Of a stretch of 64,000 nucleotides of DNA, positions 18,286 through 25,885 are shown piece by piece. Numbering within the stretch: the first letter of the stretch is position 1; the number at the start of each line of letters is the position of its first letter. The notes under the pieces were generated by a model, which had not been told where the DNA came from, did not search any database, and saw only the letters and a program-made list of their open reading frames with translations. The translations under genes and the position numbers were made by a program. The DNA comes from Ardenticatenaceae bacterium (GTDB taxonomy: Bacteria > Chloroflexota > Anaerolineae > Promineifilales > Promineifilaceae), in NCBI GenBank assembly GCA_020634435.1, contig JACKBS010000009.1, forward strand, positions 434,001-498,000, read 5' to 3'.

Positions 18286-18346
18286 GGGGGGAAAGTAAAA
18301 AGTGAAAAGTGATAAGAGCCCCCACTTTTTACTTTTCACTTCCCAA
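18286..18346. repeat. 'AAAAGTGAAAAGTG' hairpin repeat, right of rlmN
   Basis: AAAGTAAAAAGTGAAAAGTG followed by CACTTTTTACTTTTCACTTC, related to 17155-17206. It overlaps the stop of the sigma-factor gene. Confidence 0.65.
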
Positions 18347-19591
18347 TTCCGCCAACCGCCGCCGCAAAAAGCGTTTCTCTACCGCATTCTGGCACAAATC
18401 CAGAGCGATGGTGTAGGCATCGTGCGCCTGGTCGCGGAAACCGGCACGGCGCAGCAGGTCGGCGCGCGCAGCATGGAAAAAGTGGTAATGGTCCAGCGTG
18501 CCCGCTTCGGCCAGTTCGTCTAGCAACGCCAGGCCGCGCATCGGGCCTTCGGCCATGGCTACAGCGACGGCCCAATTGAGCACAACGACGGGCGAGGTAG
18601 TGTAACGCTGCAATGCTTCGTACAGCGCGGCAATTTGTGGCCAATCGGTTTCTTGCGGCGCGGTGGCCTGGTCGTGTAGAGCAGCGATGGCGGCTTGAAT
18701 CTGGTAGGGTCCAGGTTGTTTTTTGGCCAGGGCACGGTGGAGAACGGCCGTTCCCACTACAATCTGCTCTTGATTCCATAGGCGGCGATCCTGCCTCTCT
18801 AGCAAGATAAGCTCGCCTGTCTCACCAAGGCGGGCGGGACGCCGGGCGTCGTGCAGCAGCATGAGCGCCAGTAACCCCAACGCTTCGGCATCTTCGGTAA
18901 GGTTTGGATCGTCGGCCAGCAGTTCGTTCAGAATGTGGGCCAGCCGGATGGCCTCGCTGCTTAGCTCCTGGCGAATATGCGCGTCGCCACTGCTGGCGTT
19001 GTATCCCTCGTTGAAGATGAGGTAGAGCGTGGTGAGGACGGCGTTGAGCCGCTCTGGCAGCAGATCGATGGGTGGGACGCGGTACGGAATGCCTGCCTGC
19101 TGGATTTTGCGTTTGGCGCGGACGAGCCGTTGCGCCATTGTGGGAACCGGGACCAGGAACGCATTGGCAATCTCGGCCGTTTCCAGGCCACCCAGGGTCC
19201 GCAACGTTAGCGCCACCTGCGCTTCCAGCGAAAGGGCGGGATGGCAGCAGGTAAAAATCAGCTTGAGGCGTTCGTCGGGGATGCTCTCCATTTCAATTTC
19301 ATCCGGTTCAGCGGGCGATTGGGTGAATTGGACCAACTGTGGCTGTTTTTGGGCCAGGCTTTTGCGGCGGCGAATCCGGTCGATAGCCCGATTGCGGGCT
19401 GTGGTCGTAATCCAGGCGCCGGGGTTTGCGGGACGGCCGTCCTGCGGCCATTTCTCTAGCGCCACGATGAGCGCATCCTGGAAGGCATCTTCGGCCAGAT
19501 CAAAATCGTTCAGATAGCTGATCAATGCGGCTAGCACCCGGCCTGACTCTTCTCGAAATGTCCGCTCAATCGTCTGATGAATCGCTTCCAT
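18329..19591 (-). CDS. ECF42-type RNA polymerase sigma factor with C-terminal TPR-like extension
   Basis: A 420-residue protein. Residues 1-180 are sigma regions 2 and 4 (DFDLAEDAFQDALIVALEKW; ARNRAIDRIRRRKSLAQ; LTLRTLGGLETAEIANAFLV; TMAQRLVRAKRKIQQAGIPY). The remaining 240 residues are helical (for example NEGYNASSGDAHIRQELSSE, LLALMLLHDARRPAR, YEALQRYTTSPVVVLNWAVA), as in the long ECF42 group. This group is known to control genes for DGPF/YCII-domain proteins, and two such genes lie directly upstream. ATG 19591. The spacer before it has a GGAGATTA/TAATCTCC repeat. Confidence 0.92.
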   Translation of the reverse strand: MEAIHQTIERTFREESGRVLAALISYLNDFDLAEDAFQDALIVALEKWPQDGRPANPGAWITTTARNRAIDRIRRRKSLAQKQPQLVQFTQSPAEPDEIEMESIPDERLKLIFTCCHPALSLEAQVALTLRTLGGLETAEIANAFLVPVPTMAQRLVRAKRKIQQAGIPYRVPPIDLLPERLNAVLTTLYLIFNEGYNASSGDAHIRQELSSEAIRLAHILNELLADDPNLTEDAEALGLLALMLLHDARRPARLGETGELILLERQDRRLWNQEQIVVGTAVLHRALAKKQPGPYQIQAAIAALHDQATAPQETDWPQIAALYEALQRYTTSPVVVLNWAVAVAMAEGPMRGLALLDELAEAGTLDHYHFFHAARADLLRRAGFRDQAHDAYTIALDLCQNAVEKRFLRRRLAELGSEK

Positions 19592-19599
19592 AGTTTAGG

Positions 19600-19665
19600 G
19601 AGACTGGAGATTAGGGACTGGAGATTTTCGCGCCCAATCTCCAATCTTTAATCTCCAAATCTCTG
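19600..19665. repeat. 'GGAGATTAGGGACTGGAGATT' inverted repeat
   Basis: GGAGATT words on one side and AATCTCC words on the other form a hairpin in the 77-bp gap between the sigma-factor gene and the second DGPF gene. Another dispersed-repeat type. Confidence 0.55.
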
Positions 19666-19668
19666 TTC

Positions 19669-20016
19669 TTAAAATTCGATAACGGGCCGGACTTCCACCG
19701 AGCCGGTAAACATCGGCAGTTTGGCGGCCATTTCCAGTGCTTCGGCTTCGCTCTCGCAATCGAGAATGTAGAAGCCGCCGAGCTGTTCTTTGGTTTCGGC
19801 AAACGGGCCGTCGGTGGTGAGGGTCACTTTGAAGTTCTCAAAGCGCACCGTTTTGGCTGTAGCCACTGGCTGTAGGGCGTCTCCGCTGGGCTTCATGCCC
19901 CGATCAATCGCTTCCTGGGTAAAGGCATTGTGTGCTTCAATGGTGGCTTGCCACTCTTCGGGGCTGACGTTTTCGCCTAATTTTTCATCGCCGTACAGCA
20001 TTAGCATGTATCGCAT
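19669..20016 (-). CDS. DGPF (YCII-related) domain protein
   Basis: A 115-residue protein with the eponymous motif (TTDGPFAETKEQLGGFYIL) and an N-terminal strand MRYMLMLYGDEK. YCII-fold proteins are small dimeric alpha-beta barrels with a conserved His/Asp; most lack a known reaction. ATG 20016 has GGAGAAACCC upstream, so a longer form is unlikely. Lies between a paralogue and the sigma gene; presumably one operon under ECF42 control. Confidence 0.9.
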   Translation of the reverse strand: MRYMLMLYGDEKLGENVSPEEWQATIEAHNAFTQEAIDRGMKPSGDALQPVATAKTVRFENFKVTLTTDGPFAETKEQLGGFYILDCESEAEALEMAAKLPMFTGSVEVRPVIEF

Positions 20017-20095
20017 GGGTTTCTCCTTGTTATGATTCATCCACAGATTACACAGATTGCGCAGATTTATTCTCTATTTTCTGCGTTAATTTTCC

Positions 20096-20449
20096 TTAGC
20101 TTTCAAATTCCCAGATGGGGCGGATTTCGATGCTCCCGTCGCGAGCCCCAGGAATTTTGGCGGCCCATTGAATGGCTTCATCCAGATTTTCACAGTTGAG
20201 CAGGTAGTAGCCGCCCAGCTGTTCTTTGGTTTCGGCAAAAGGACCATCGGTGCTGCTGATTTGGCCGTTACGTACGCGTACCGTCGTGGCCGAGGTAGTG
20301 GGGTGCAGGGCTTCGCCCGCGACCATCACACCTGCCTGGCGCACCTCGTTGGTGAAGGCGAAATATTCGCCCATGTTGGCTTCTTGCTCTGCCGGGCTGC
20401 GTTGGGCATCTTGCTGCTCGCTGGTGTAAATCATCAGTAAATATTGCAT
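20096..20449 (-). CDS. DGPF (YCII-related) domain protein, first gene of the ECF42 operon
   Basis: A 117-residue paralogue of the next gene: MQYLLMIYTSEQQ, SSTDGPFAETKEQLGGYYLL, and SIEIRPIWEF at the end. First of three genes transcribed leftwards (DGPF, DGPF, sigma). GGAGACAAAACC precedes the ATG. A candidate ECF42 promoter lies about 105 nt upstream (20556-20582). Biochemical function unknown. Confidence 0.9.
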   Translation of the reverse strand: MQYLLMIYTSEQQDAQRSPAEQEANMGEYFAFTNEVRQAGVMVAGEALHPTTSATTVRVRNGQISSTDGPFAETKEQLGGYYLLNCENLDEAIQWAAKIPGARDGSIEIRPIWEFES

Positions 20450-20555
20450 GGTTTTGTCTCCTTGTGTGTGTAATCGGCCTGATTTGGAAATAAGGTTATG
20501 TTCTTAAACCGATTACTTGATGTTTACGGCCGTTTCCTGGCCTTCTTACTCATAC

Positions 20556-20582
20556 GACGAACAACAATCAACCCGATCGACA
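20556..20582 (-). promoter_or_regulatory. Candidate ECF42 promoter for the DGPF-DGPF-sigma operon
   Basis: Read on the minus strand: TGTCGA (20582-20577), 17-nt spacer, CGTC (20559-20556). From memory, the published ECF42 target motif is TGTCGA in -35 and CGA/TC-type sequence in -10 before DGPF genes; the match in sequence, spacing and position is striking. Confidence 0.6.
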
Positions 20583-20619
20583 CCAATAGACAACCAATTT
20601 TGAAATTGGTGGAATTTTG

Positions 20620-20679
20620 TGTTTAGCCACAGAGTTCACAGAGGGAATGGAGAAAAACTCTCAGTTCTCTGTGGCTAGT
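20620..20679. repeat. 'CACAGAGTTCACAGAGG' repeat after the transporter gene
   Basis: AGCCACAGAGTTCACAGAGG followed by TCTCTGTGGCTAG forms an inverted repeat just beyond the stop of the transporter gene. Relative of the CACAGATT family; may act as its terminator. Confidence 0.5.
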
Positions 20680-22068
20680 TTACGATTGTTTTTTGGCAGC
20701 GATGGCTGCCAGGATTTCGGCGTGTTTTTCGCGCGTGATAGGATAGCTGCGCACGATGGGGAAGCTGATGAGCAAGATCACCGCTGGGACGAGGCTAACA
20801 AAAATACGGAGCGCTGTGAGAACGGCCGTTGGCTGCTGCGGCAGGTTGGCCAAATCCTGGGCGTTGATGTATCCGGCGGCTTCCAAAATGAAATTGGATA
20901 GGGCAAGCCCAAGCGAAATGCCCAACTTCTGTAAAAAGACAAAAAAGCCGTAGTAAATACCTTCGCGCCGCTGGCCTGTTTCCAGTTCGTCCAGTTCGAT
21001 CACATCTGGCAGCATACTCCAGGGGATGAGGTACCCGACGCTGACGCCCACGCCTGCCAGAACGGCCAGCAGCAAAACCAGGGTAAACTGCCCCGGCTGC
21101 ACAAAAAAGAGCCCGATTTCTACGGCAATCCAGAAGCTCATCCCCGCAAAGTACACTTTTTGCTTGCCCCATTTCTGGCTCATGCGCGACCAGATTAGCA
21201 GAAAGACAAAGGTGGAAATTTGCAGGGCAAAGGCCAGCTGGATGAATCGTTCCTCGCCGCCAATCCAGTAGCGGACGTACAGCAGCATGTTGGCCTGCAC
21301 AAACTGAATGCACAGCCAGGAGAGCAGATAGATGGCCACGACGTACAAAAACGGCCGATTCCGCAGCGCAATCTTCACGCCTTCCACAAAACCGGGGTCG
21401 TCTTCTTCATCTGCTACCTTAAAATGGCTCTCTTCCGTAAAGGCAAAGGTGATGAAATTGCTTAGAATGATCACCCCGCCCATGACGGCGGCGCTGATGG
21501 CGTACCCTTGGGTAACGGTGGGGAAGCTCTCGATCAGGATGCTGTGTATAGCCAGGGCAATCAACCCGCCCATGATGGAAAAGCTGAAGCGGAAGGAGTT
21601 CAGACTGGTGCGTTCGTCGTAATCTTGCGTGAGTTCGGGGGTGAGGGCGGTGTAAGGGACGTTAACGGCCGTAAATCCTGTATCCAACAGCAGTGCCACC
21701 AGAAGGTAATACCAAAATAGCCCCGCCTGGCCCCAATCGGGCACCAGCCACTGCAAAAACCAGGCCAGGCCAAACGGAATAGCGCCAAATAGCAGCCAGG
21801 GGCGGCGGCGGCCCCAACGCGTATTCGTTTTGTCCGTCAGGCGGCCAATGATGGGGTCGTTTACACTGTCCCAAATTTTGACGATGAGGAAGATGATGCC
21901 GGCGGCGGCGGGACGAATGCCCGCAATATCTAGCAAAAAGGCGTTGAGGAAAAAACCTTGAATGGAGGCGACCAGTGCTGGCCCTAAATCACCCACGCCA
22001 AAAGCCAGCTTGCGACCAAAGCTGAGCTTGTTGGACGATGCACTGCCGCTGGGCATGGGGGTAGTCAT
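20680..22068 (-). CDS. GPH-family (glycoside-pentoside-hexuronide) MFS symporter
   Basis: About 462 residues with twelve likely membrane helices. The GPH signature is in the first third: SFGRKLAFGVGDLGPALVAS, KIWDSVNDPIIGRLTDKTNT, RWGRRRPWLLFGAIPFGLAW, VNVPYTALTPELTQDYDERT. Members import sugars with Na+ or H+. The substrate cannot be read from sequence, and no sugar-degrading gene is adjacent. ATG 22068 is chosen for its AGGAGAAAAG ribosome site. Confidence 0.9.
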   Translation of the reverse strand: MTTPMPSGSASSNKLSFGRKLAFGVGDLGPALVASIQGFFLNAFLLDIAGIRPAAAGIIFLIVKIWDSVNDPIIGRLTDKTNTRWGRRRPWLLFGAIPFGLAWFLQWLVPDWGQAGLFWYYLLVALLLDTGFTAVNVPYTALTPELTQDYDERTSLNSFRFSFSIMGGLIALAIHSILIESFPTVTQGYAISAAVMGGVIILSNFITFAFTEESHFKVADEEDDPGFVEGVKIALRNRPFLYVVAIYLLSWLCIQFVQANMLLYVRYWIGGEERFIQLAFALQISTFVFLLIWSRMSQKWGKQKVYFAGMSFWIAVEIGLFFVQPGQFTLVLLLAVLAGVGVSVGYLIPWSMLPDVIELDELETGQRREGIYYGFFVFLQKLGISLGLALSNFILEAAGYINAQDLANLPQQPTAVLTALRIFVSLVPAVILLISFPIVRSYPITREKHAEILAAIAAKKQS

Positions 22069-22442
22069 CTTTTCTCCTGTTAAGCCAATCACAGAAAGCA
22101 GTTTGAAAAATGAAGGGTGTTTTTCTGTGAATTGCTCAAGTAAAAACCAAATTCGAACTCATTTTTGTTTCAAAATTCTTTTGGTTTTTACATAAGTCCA
22201 GATGGTAATTTTTATCACGCTTTCAGCAGTTTGGCGAATAAATTTCACCACGCCTTTCCCAAAATAGGAAGAGGTCATTCCCGCGAAGTGCTTGCCTCGC
22301 GAAGGCGTGGGGCGGGAATCCATTGTGGCCCACCAGATGGACCCCCGCCTACGCGGGGGTGACACGCATAAAGAGAGACTTTGGTAAAAGCCTGTAAATT
22401 TCACCTATTCCAGCGAGGAGCCAAATGGCGTATTTTCGCAAG
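22069..22442. repeat. Gap with two hairpin repeats; no gene seen
   Basis: A gene-free stretch. ATTCCCGC (22277-22284) pairs with GCGGGAAT (22312-22319), and ACCCCCGCCTACGCGGGGGT (22341-22360) is a perfect palindromic hairpin. This 'GCGGGAATCC' element type occurs between genes in many bacteria. The AT-rich part (22100-22230) may hold the transporter promoter, but I cannot pick boxes with confidence. Confidence 0.6.
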
Positions 22443-23366
22443 TTATGTGTTGGATGGTCTTTGTGCGTCCGACCAGTGGGCAACGGCCGTTGCCAGCCCC
22501 TCATCCCCAGCAAAATTGGCAAAAAAGGTGAGCAGATCGTCTTTCAAACTAGCCAGATCAGCCAGCGTGGCGTTGGCTTCGTCCGGTTTGAGTAAGCTGC
22601 GTGCCTGCAAAAAGCGCAGCCAGGTAGGCATGAGGGTAAAAAGAGCGGCGGCGGGATACGGCCGTATCGGATCATAGTTCAGCAGTTTGGCCAGAAATCG
22701 GGCCAGCGTGTCGCTATCTGGTGCCAGTGGGTGTGGGTTGGGCTTGGGTCGGGCAATGGGGCGCCCCTGGCGCATCAAATCGCCGATGTCCTGGCGCGGG
22801 TTGAGCTGCCCGGTGCGCCGCTCGACAAAGTAGGTGGGCAAAAGTTGGCGGACGAGGTTGGAACGGCCGTAGGCTACGCCAGCTTCCTTGTGGGCAAAAG
22901 CCAAGAACTCAAGCATTAAGGCAGCCATATTTTGCGGCGCATGCTCCGCCAGATGGGCCAGCTCCCATTTGTATTGCGTATAACCGCTTAAAAAAGCCAG
23001 GTAGCGATTTAGCTCCTCTGTTTCAAGCGGCACCAGGGCTTGCAGTGCAGCGACCAGTTCTGGCGGGGCGGCGGCGCTATTGGCTGGGTCGCTTTCCAGA
23101 AATTGGAAAATCAGCGCGTCCATCAATTGGGCGGTGATGGTTTGCTGCTGCCACTCGCTGGCGGATTTGTCGGTGCTGACTTTGGCGTAGGCAGTTTGTA
23201 GCAGCTGGATGAGCGCGTCTGGCTGGTTGTGGTAGCTGAGCATGTCGATGGTGTGTTGGCAAACGGCCGTTTCCTTCACCACCATTTCCGCAATCGCAGC
23301 CAACGCCGCCTGCTGTGCGGCAGCATCTAGATGCTCAAATTCTTGCCAGTTGATTAATTTTTCCAC
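22443..23366 (-). CDS. Hypothetical all-helical protein
   Basis: Not recognised. 307 residues, no signal peptide or membrane span. Strongly helical and Ala/Leu-rich (AAAQQAALAAIAEMVVKETA, LLQTAYAKVSTDKSASEWQQ), HEAT/TPR-like in feel, with a Pro-rich linker (RPIARPKPNPHPLAPDSDTL). Starts with GTG 23366 and GAGG at proper distance. Stands between two repeat-bearing gaps, so no operon clues. Confidence 0.7.
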   Translation of the reverse strand: MEKLINWQEFEHLDAAAQQAALAAIAEMVVKETAVCQHTIDMLSYHNQPDALIQLLQTAYAKVSTDKSASEWQQQTITAQLMDALIFQFLESDPANSAAAPPELVAALQALVPLETEELNRYLAFLSGYTQYKWELAHLAEHAPQNMAALMLEFLAFAHKEAGVAYGRSNLVRQLLPTYFVERRTGQLNPRQDIGDLMRQGRPIARPKPNPHPLAPDSDTLARFLAKLLNYDPIRPYPAAALFTLMPTWLRFLQARSLLKPDEANATLADLASLKDDLLTFFANFAGDEGLATAVAHWSDAQRPSNT

Positions 23367-23437
23367 AGAGCATTACCTCAAAAGTGCCTCCGCATGCGCT
23401 TTGCTCAGGCCAAGTCTTTGTTAATTCTCAAGCGGAT

Positions 23438-23507
23438 GGGATGCTTCACTCCGTTCAGCATGACAGCTAAAGCCTGTCTGTCATGCTGAAGTCCTCCGAA
23501 GCATCCC
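23438..23507. repeat. 'GGGATGCTTC' hairpin repeat
   Basis: GGGATGCTTC (23438-23447) pairs with GAAGCATCCC (23498-23507), and inside TTCAGCATGACAG pairs with CTGTCATGCTGAA. Dispersed-type element between two leftward genes. Confidence 0.75.
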
Positions 23508-23554
23508 GCAAGGAATCCATAGCAAGTCCTTAGCTCAGGCCAAAAAACAGACGA

Positions 23555-24484
23555 TTAACGTTTCTCGATGCGCCAGCAGCGGTGGATTTTGTCATCGCGA
23601 AAATCCTCTGGAATGGTTTGCTGCGTAATGTCCCTGGCCTGGAAGCCACGAGGCAGGGCCGTCTCGTCTAACTTAAAGCTGCGCGAGTTGGTGCTAAAAA
23701 TGAGCGTTCCACCCCGCGCCAGCCGATCCAGGCAGGCTTGAATCAGTTCTGGGTGGTCGCGATCCACCGAAAACGAACCACGGGCCATCCGTTTGGAATT
23801 GCTAAACGTGGGAGGGTCGCAAACGATCAAATCGTAGCTGCGCTTGTCGGTGGCCAAAAAGCGTAAGCAGTCATCGGCAATGACGCGGTGCTGATCGCTT
23901 TCGCGAACGCCGTTGTGCTGCAAATTGCGCACCGCCCAGCCGCAGTAGTTTTTGCTCAAATCGACGGTGGTGGTGGCTTTGGCCTTGCCCGCGATGGCGT
24001 AAATCGTGAAGGAACCCGTGTAGGCAAATAAATTCAGCAGGCGCTTGCCACCTGCCTCTTCGCGCACCAGGGCTCTTGTGGGGCGATGGTCCAAAAAGAG
24101 GCCAGTGTCCAGGTAGTCGCTCAAGTTCACTTCAAAGTTGAGGCTGTGTTCTTGTACCACACGCACGTGGCCTTCCTGGCCAAAACGGCCGTATTGCTGC
24201 TGCAACCCTCGCTGCACAGCCCGTGTCTTTACAAAAATCTGCTGGGGTGCCAGATCGAACGCGGCCTGAATTTGCTCAAGCGCATCCTGGTGCCACGCCT
24301 CATCGTCTTCGCTGTTGCGCTCATACAGCCAGACCACGGCTTCGCCGTCGTACCAATCAACGATGAGCGGGTACTCGGGAATGTCTCGCTCGTACAGGCG
24401 GTAACAGCTAATATCATTGCGGTTGGCCCACTTGCGCAGGTGGCGAAAGCGTTTTTGCAGGCGGTTGGTTAACATGGTTGACAT
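23555..24484 (-). CDS. Class I SAM methyltransferase, RlmK (RlmL C-terminal)-like
   Basis: A 309-residue Rossmann methyltransferase. It resembles the C-terminal half of RlmL (RlmK), which makes m7G2069 of 23S rRNA: ANRNDISCYRLYERDIPEYP, DHRPTRALVREEAGGKRLLN, LFAYTGSFTIYA (SAM motif I), VDLSKNYCGWAVRNLQHNG, and the catalytic-type motif DLIVCDPPTFSNSKRM. The N-terminal THUMP/RlmL half is absent, so it is a stand-alone RlmK-like or RlmI-like enzyme. ATG 24484 has AAGGAA upstream, so a form starting at 24580 is unlikely. Confidence 0.87.
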   Translation of the reverse strand: MSTMLTNRLQKRFRHLRKWANRNDISCYRLYERDIPEYPLIVDWYDGEAVVWLYERNSEDDEAWHQDALEQIQAAFDLAPQQIFVKTRAVQRGLQQQYGRFGQEGHVRVVQEHSLNFEVNLSDYLDTGLFLDHRPTRALVREEAGGKRLLNLFAYTGSFTIYAIAGKAKATTTVDLSKNYCGWAVRNLQHNGVRESDQHRVIADDCLRFLATDKRSYDLIVCDPPTFSNSKRMARGSFSVDRDHPELIQACLDRLARGGTLIFSTNSRSFKLDETALPRGFQARDITQQTIPEDFRDDKIHRCWRIEKR

Positions 24485-24628
24485 GAAGTTCGTTTCCTTC
24501 GTAAAAGAGCAGGAACACAGAGTTGCGCAGAGGTGGCCCAGAGCTACACGGAGAGAAATTGTGTAAAAGTCAGGTGCCAATCTGGAAAATCTGTGGAATT
24601 TTTACCGAGTATAACAAAAGGTGGCGGA

Positions 24629-25543
24629 ATGGCAGGGTTAATCTTGGCGTGTGATTTTGGCGGGACGAAGCTTTCTGCGGCGGTGATTGAGGCAAGTGAG
24701 CTAGATCAGCCGGGTGTTGCCTGGCGCGGGCATTTGCGGCGATTTTCTCCTGCCGGGGCCACGGCCCAAACCGATATTGCCATGATGATGGAGATGGGGC
24801 GAGAACTGTTGGCTGGGGAACGGCCGTTGGCCATCGGCATTAGTTTTGGTGGGCCAGTGGATTACCAATCTGGCACAGTGCGGTTAAGTCACCATGTGCC
24901 CGGCTGGGAAGGGGTGCCGCTTCAGCAGCTTTTTGCGCAAGCATTTCAAGCCCCAGTTCGTGTAGACAATGATGCTAACGTGGCGGCGCTTGGCGAATGG
25001 CGCTTTGGTGCCGGTCGCGGCGTGGCCGATCTGCTGTACGTGACGGTGAGTACGGGAGTGGGTGGTGGCTGGATTTTGGACGGACGGCCGTATCGCGGAT
25101 CATTTGGCATGGCCGGGGAAATTGGCCATACGGTAGTTGATCCAAACGGGCCGGTTTGCCTGTGCGGCAAGCGGGGTTGTGTGGAGCGGTTGGCTTCGGG
25201 GCCGTACATGGCGCAGGATGTGGCGTTGGCCCGTGGCCTGCCAGCTAACGAGGTGACTGGTAAGCTGGTGGCGGAATGGGCAAAGTTGGGCGAGGAAACG
25301 GCCGTTGCCATTCTAGAGCGGGGGGCGCGTGGCCTGGGGTTGGGGTTGGGTAATGCGGCAAACTTACTGAACCCGGCTCGGATTGTGTTAGGTGGTGGGG
25401 TTACCAAATCTGGAGAAAGGTGGTGGAAGTGGGTGCGCCAGACTGCCCAGGCCACTGCTTTGCCAGAGGTGACGTTTGATATTGTCCCCGCTCAATTAGA
25501 GGATGATGCCCCACTTTGGGGCGCAGTGGCGTTAACAGAGTAA
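24629..25543 (+). CDS. ROK family sugar kinase
   Basis: A 304-residue protein. ATP-binding phosphate 1 motif is ILACDFGGTKLSAAVIEA; the ROK zinc/sugar signature is GHTVVDPNGPVCLCGKRGCV with the CxCGxxGCxE set; catalytic Asp is in VDNDANVAALGEW. No N-terminal helix-turn-helix, so this is a kinase (glucokinase, allokinase or similar) rather than a ROK repressor. ATG 24629 follows AAAAGGTGG. A TATAAC at 24610-24615 could be the -10 box, giving a leader of only a few nt. Confidence 0.9.
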   Translation: MAGLILACDFGGTKLSAAVIEASELDQPGVAWRGHLRRFSPAGATAQTDIAMMMEMGRELLAGERPLAIGISFGGPVDYQSGTVRLSHHVPGWEGVPLQQLFAQAFQAPVRVDNDANVAALGEWRFGAGRGVADLLYVTVSTGVGGGWILDGRPYRGSFGMAGEIGHTVVDPNGPVCLCGKRGCVERLASGPYMAQDVALARGLPANEVTGKLVAEWAKLGEETAVAILERGARGLGLGLGNAANLLNPARIVLGGGVTKSGERWWKWVRQTAQATALPEVTFDIVPAQLEDDAPLWGAVALTE

Positions 25544-25885
25544 TGATATTGTAAGGTTTCATTAAGGTTAATCTGCTATAATGACCTCCGCAACACGCTT
25601 GTTAGACACTGTAATCAACTTGCAGCTAGCGGCCATCCCGCCAAAAGTAACACATTTTTATATGCCAATGCTCCTGAAAGCGAACAACTTTTTGAGTTAA
25701 TTCTAGCCATAGTCAATGACCATTCATTTGACTTGGCTTTTTTGCTATACCAAGACCAGGGAGGTGATGCGCTCGAACCAAAACCATTAAAAAGTAGATT
25801 CCTTTGTGATATGGGGAGCCAGCGTTTAGGATAAAAATATGAGTTCGCTCAACTTTTATCGCCCATTTTCGGAGGAAAACAAAAA
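25544..25885 (+). promoter_or_regulatory. Long leader or small RNA region before the S8 peptidase gene
   Basis: An extended -10 box TGCTATAAT (TATAAT 25577-25582) would start a transcript near 25589. It would end at a terminator-like hairpin (25705-25746), a unit of about 155 nt. A second promoter lies after it: TTGTGA (25804-25809), 17 bp, TAGGAT (25827-25832). The first unit is therefore either an independent small RNA or an attenuated leader. No ORF seen in it. Confidence 0.5.
25705..25746 (+). terminator. Terminator-like hairpin upstream of S8 peptidase
   Basis: AGCCATAGTCAA (25705-25716) pairs with TTGACTTGGCT (25728-25738) with one bulge, followed by a run of T (TTTTTTG). Confidence 0.65.

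Noticed and set aside
25544..25885. Cyclic-di-GMP or other known riboswitch before the S8 gene
   Set aside because: I could not find the conserved cores of the classes I know.
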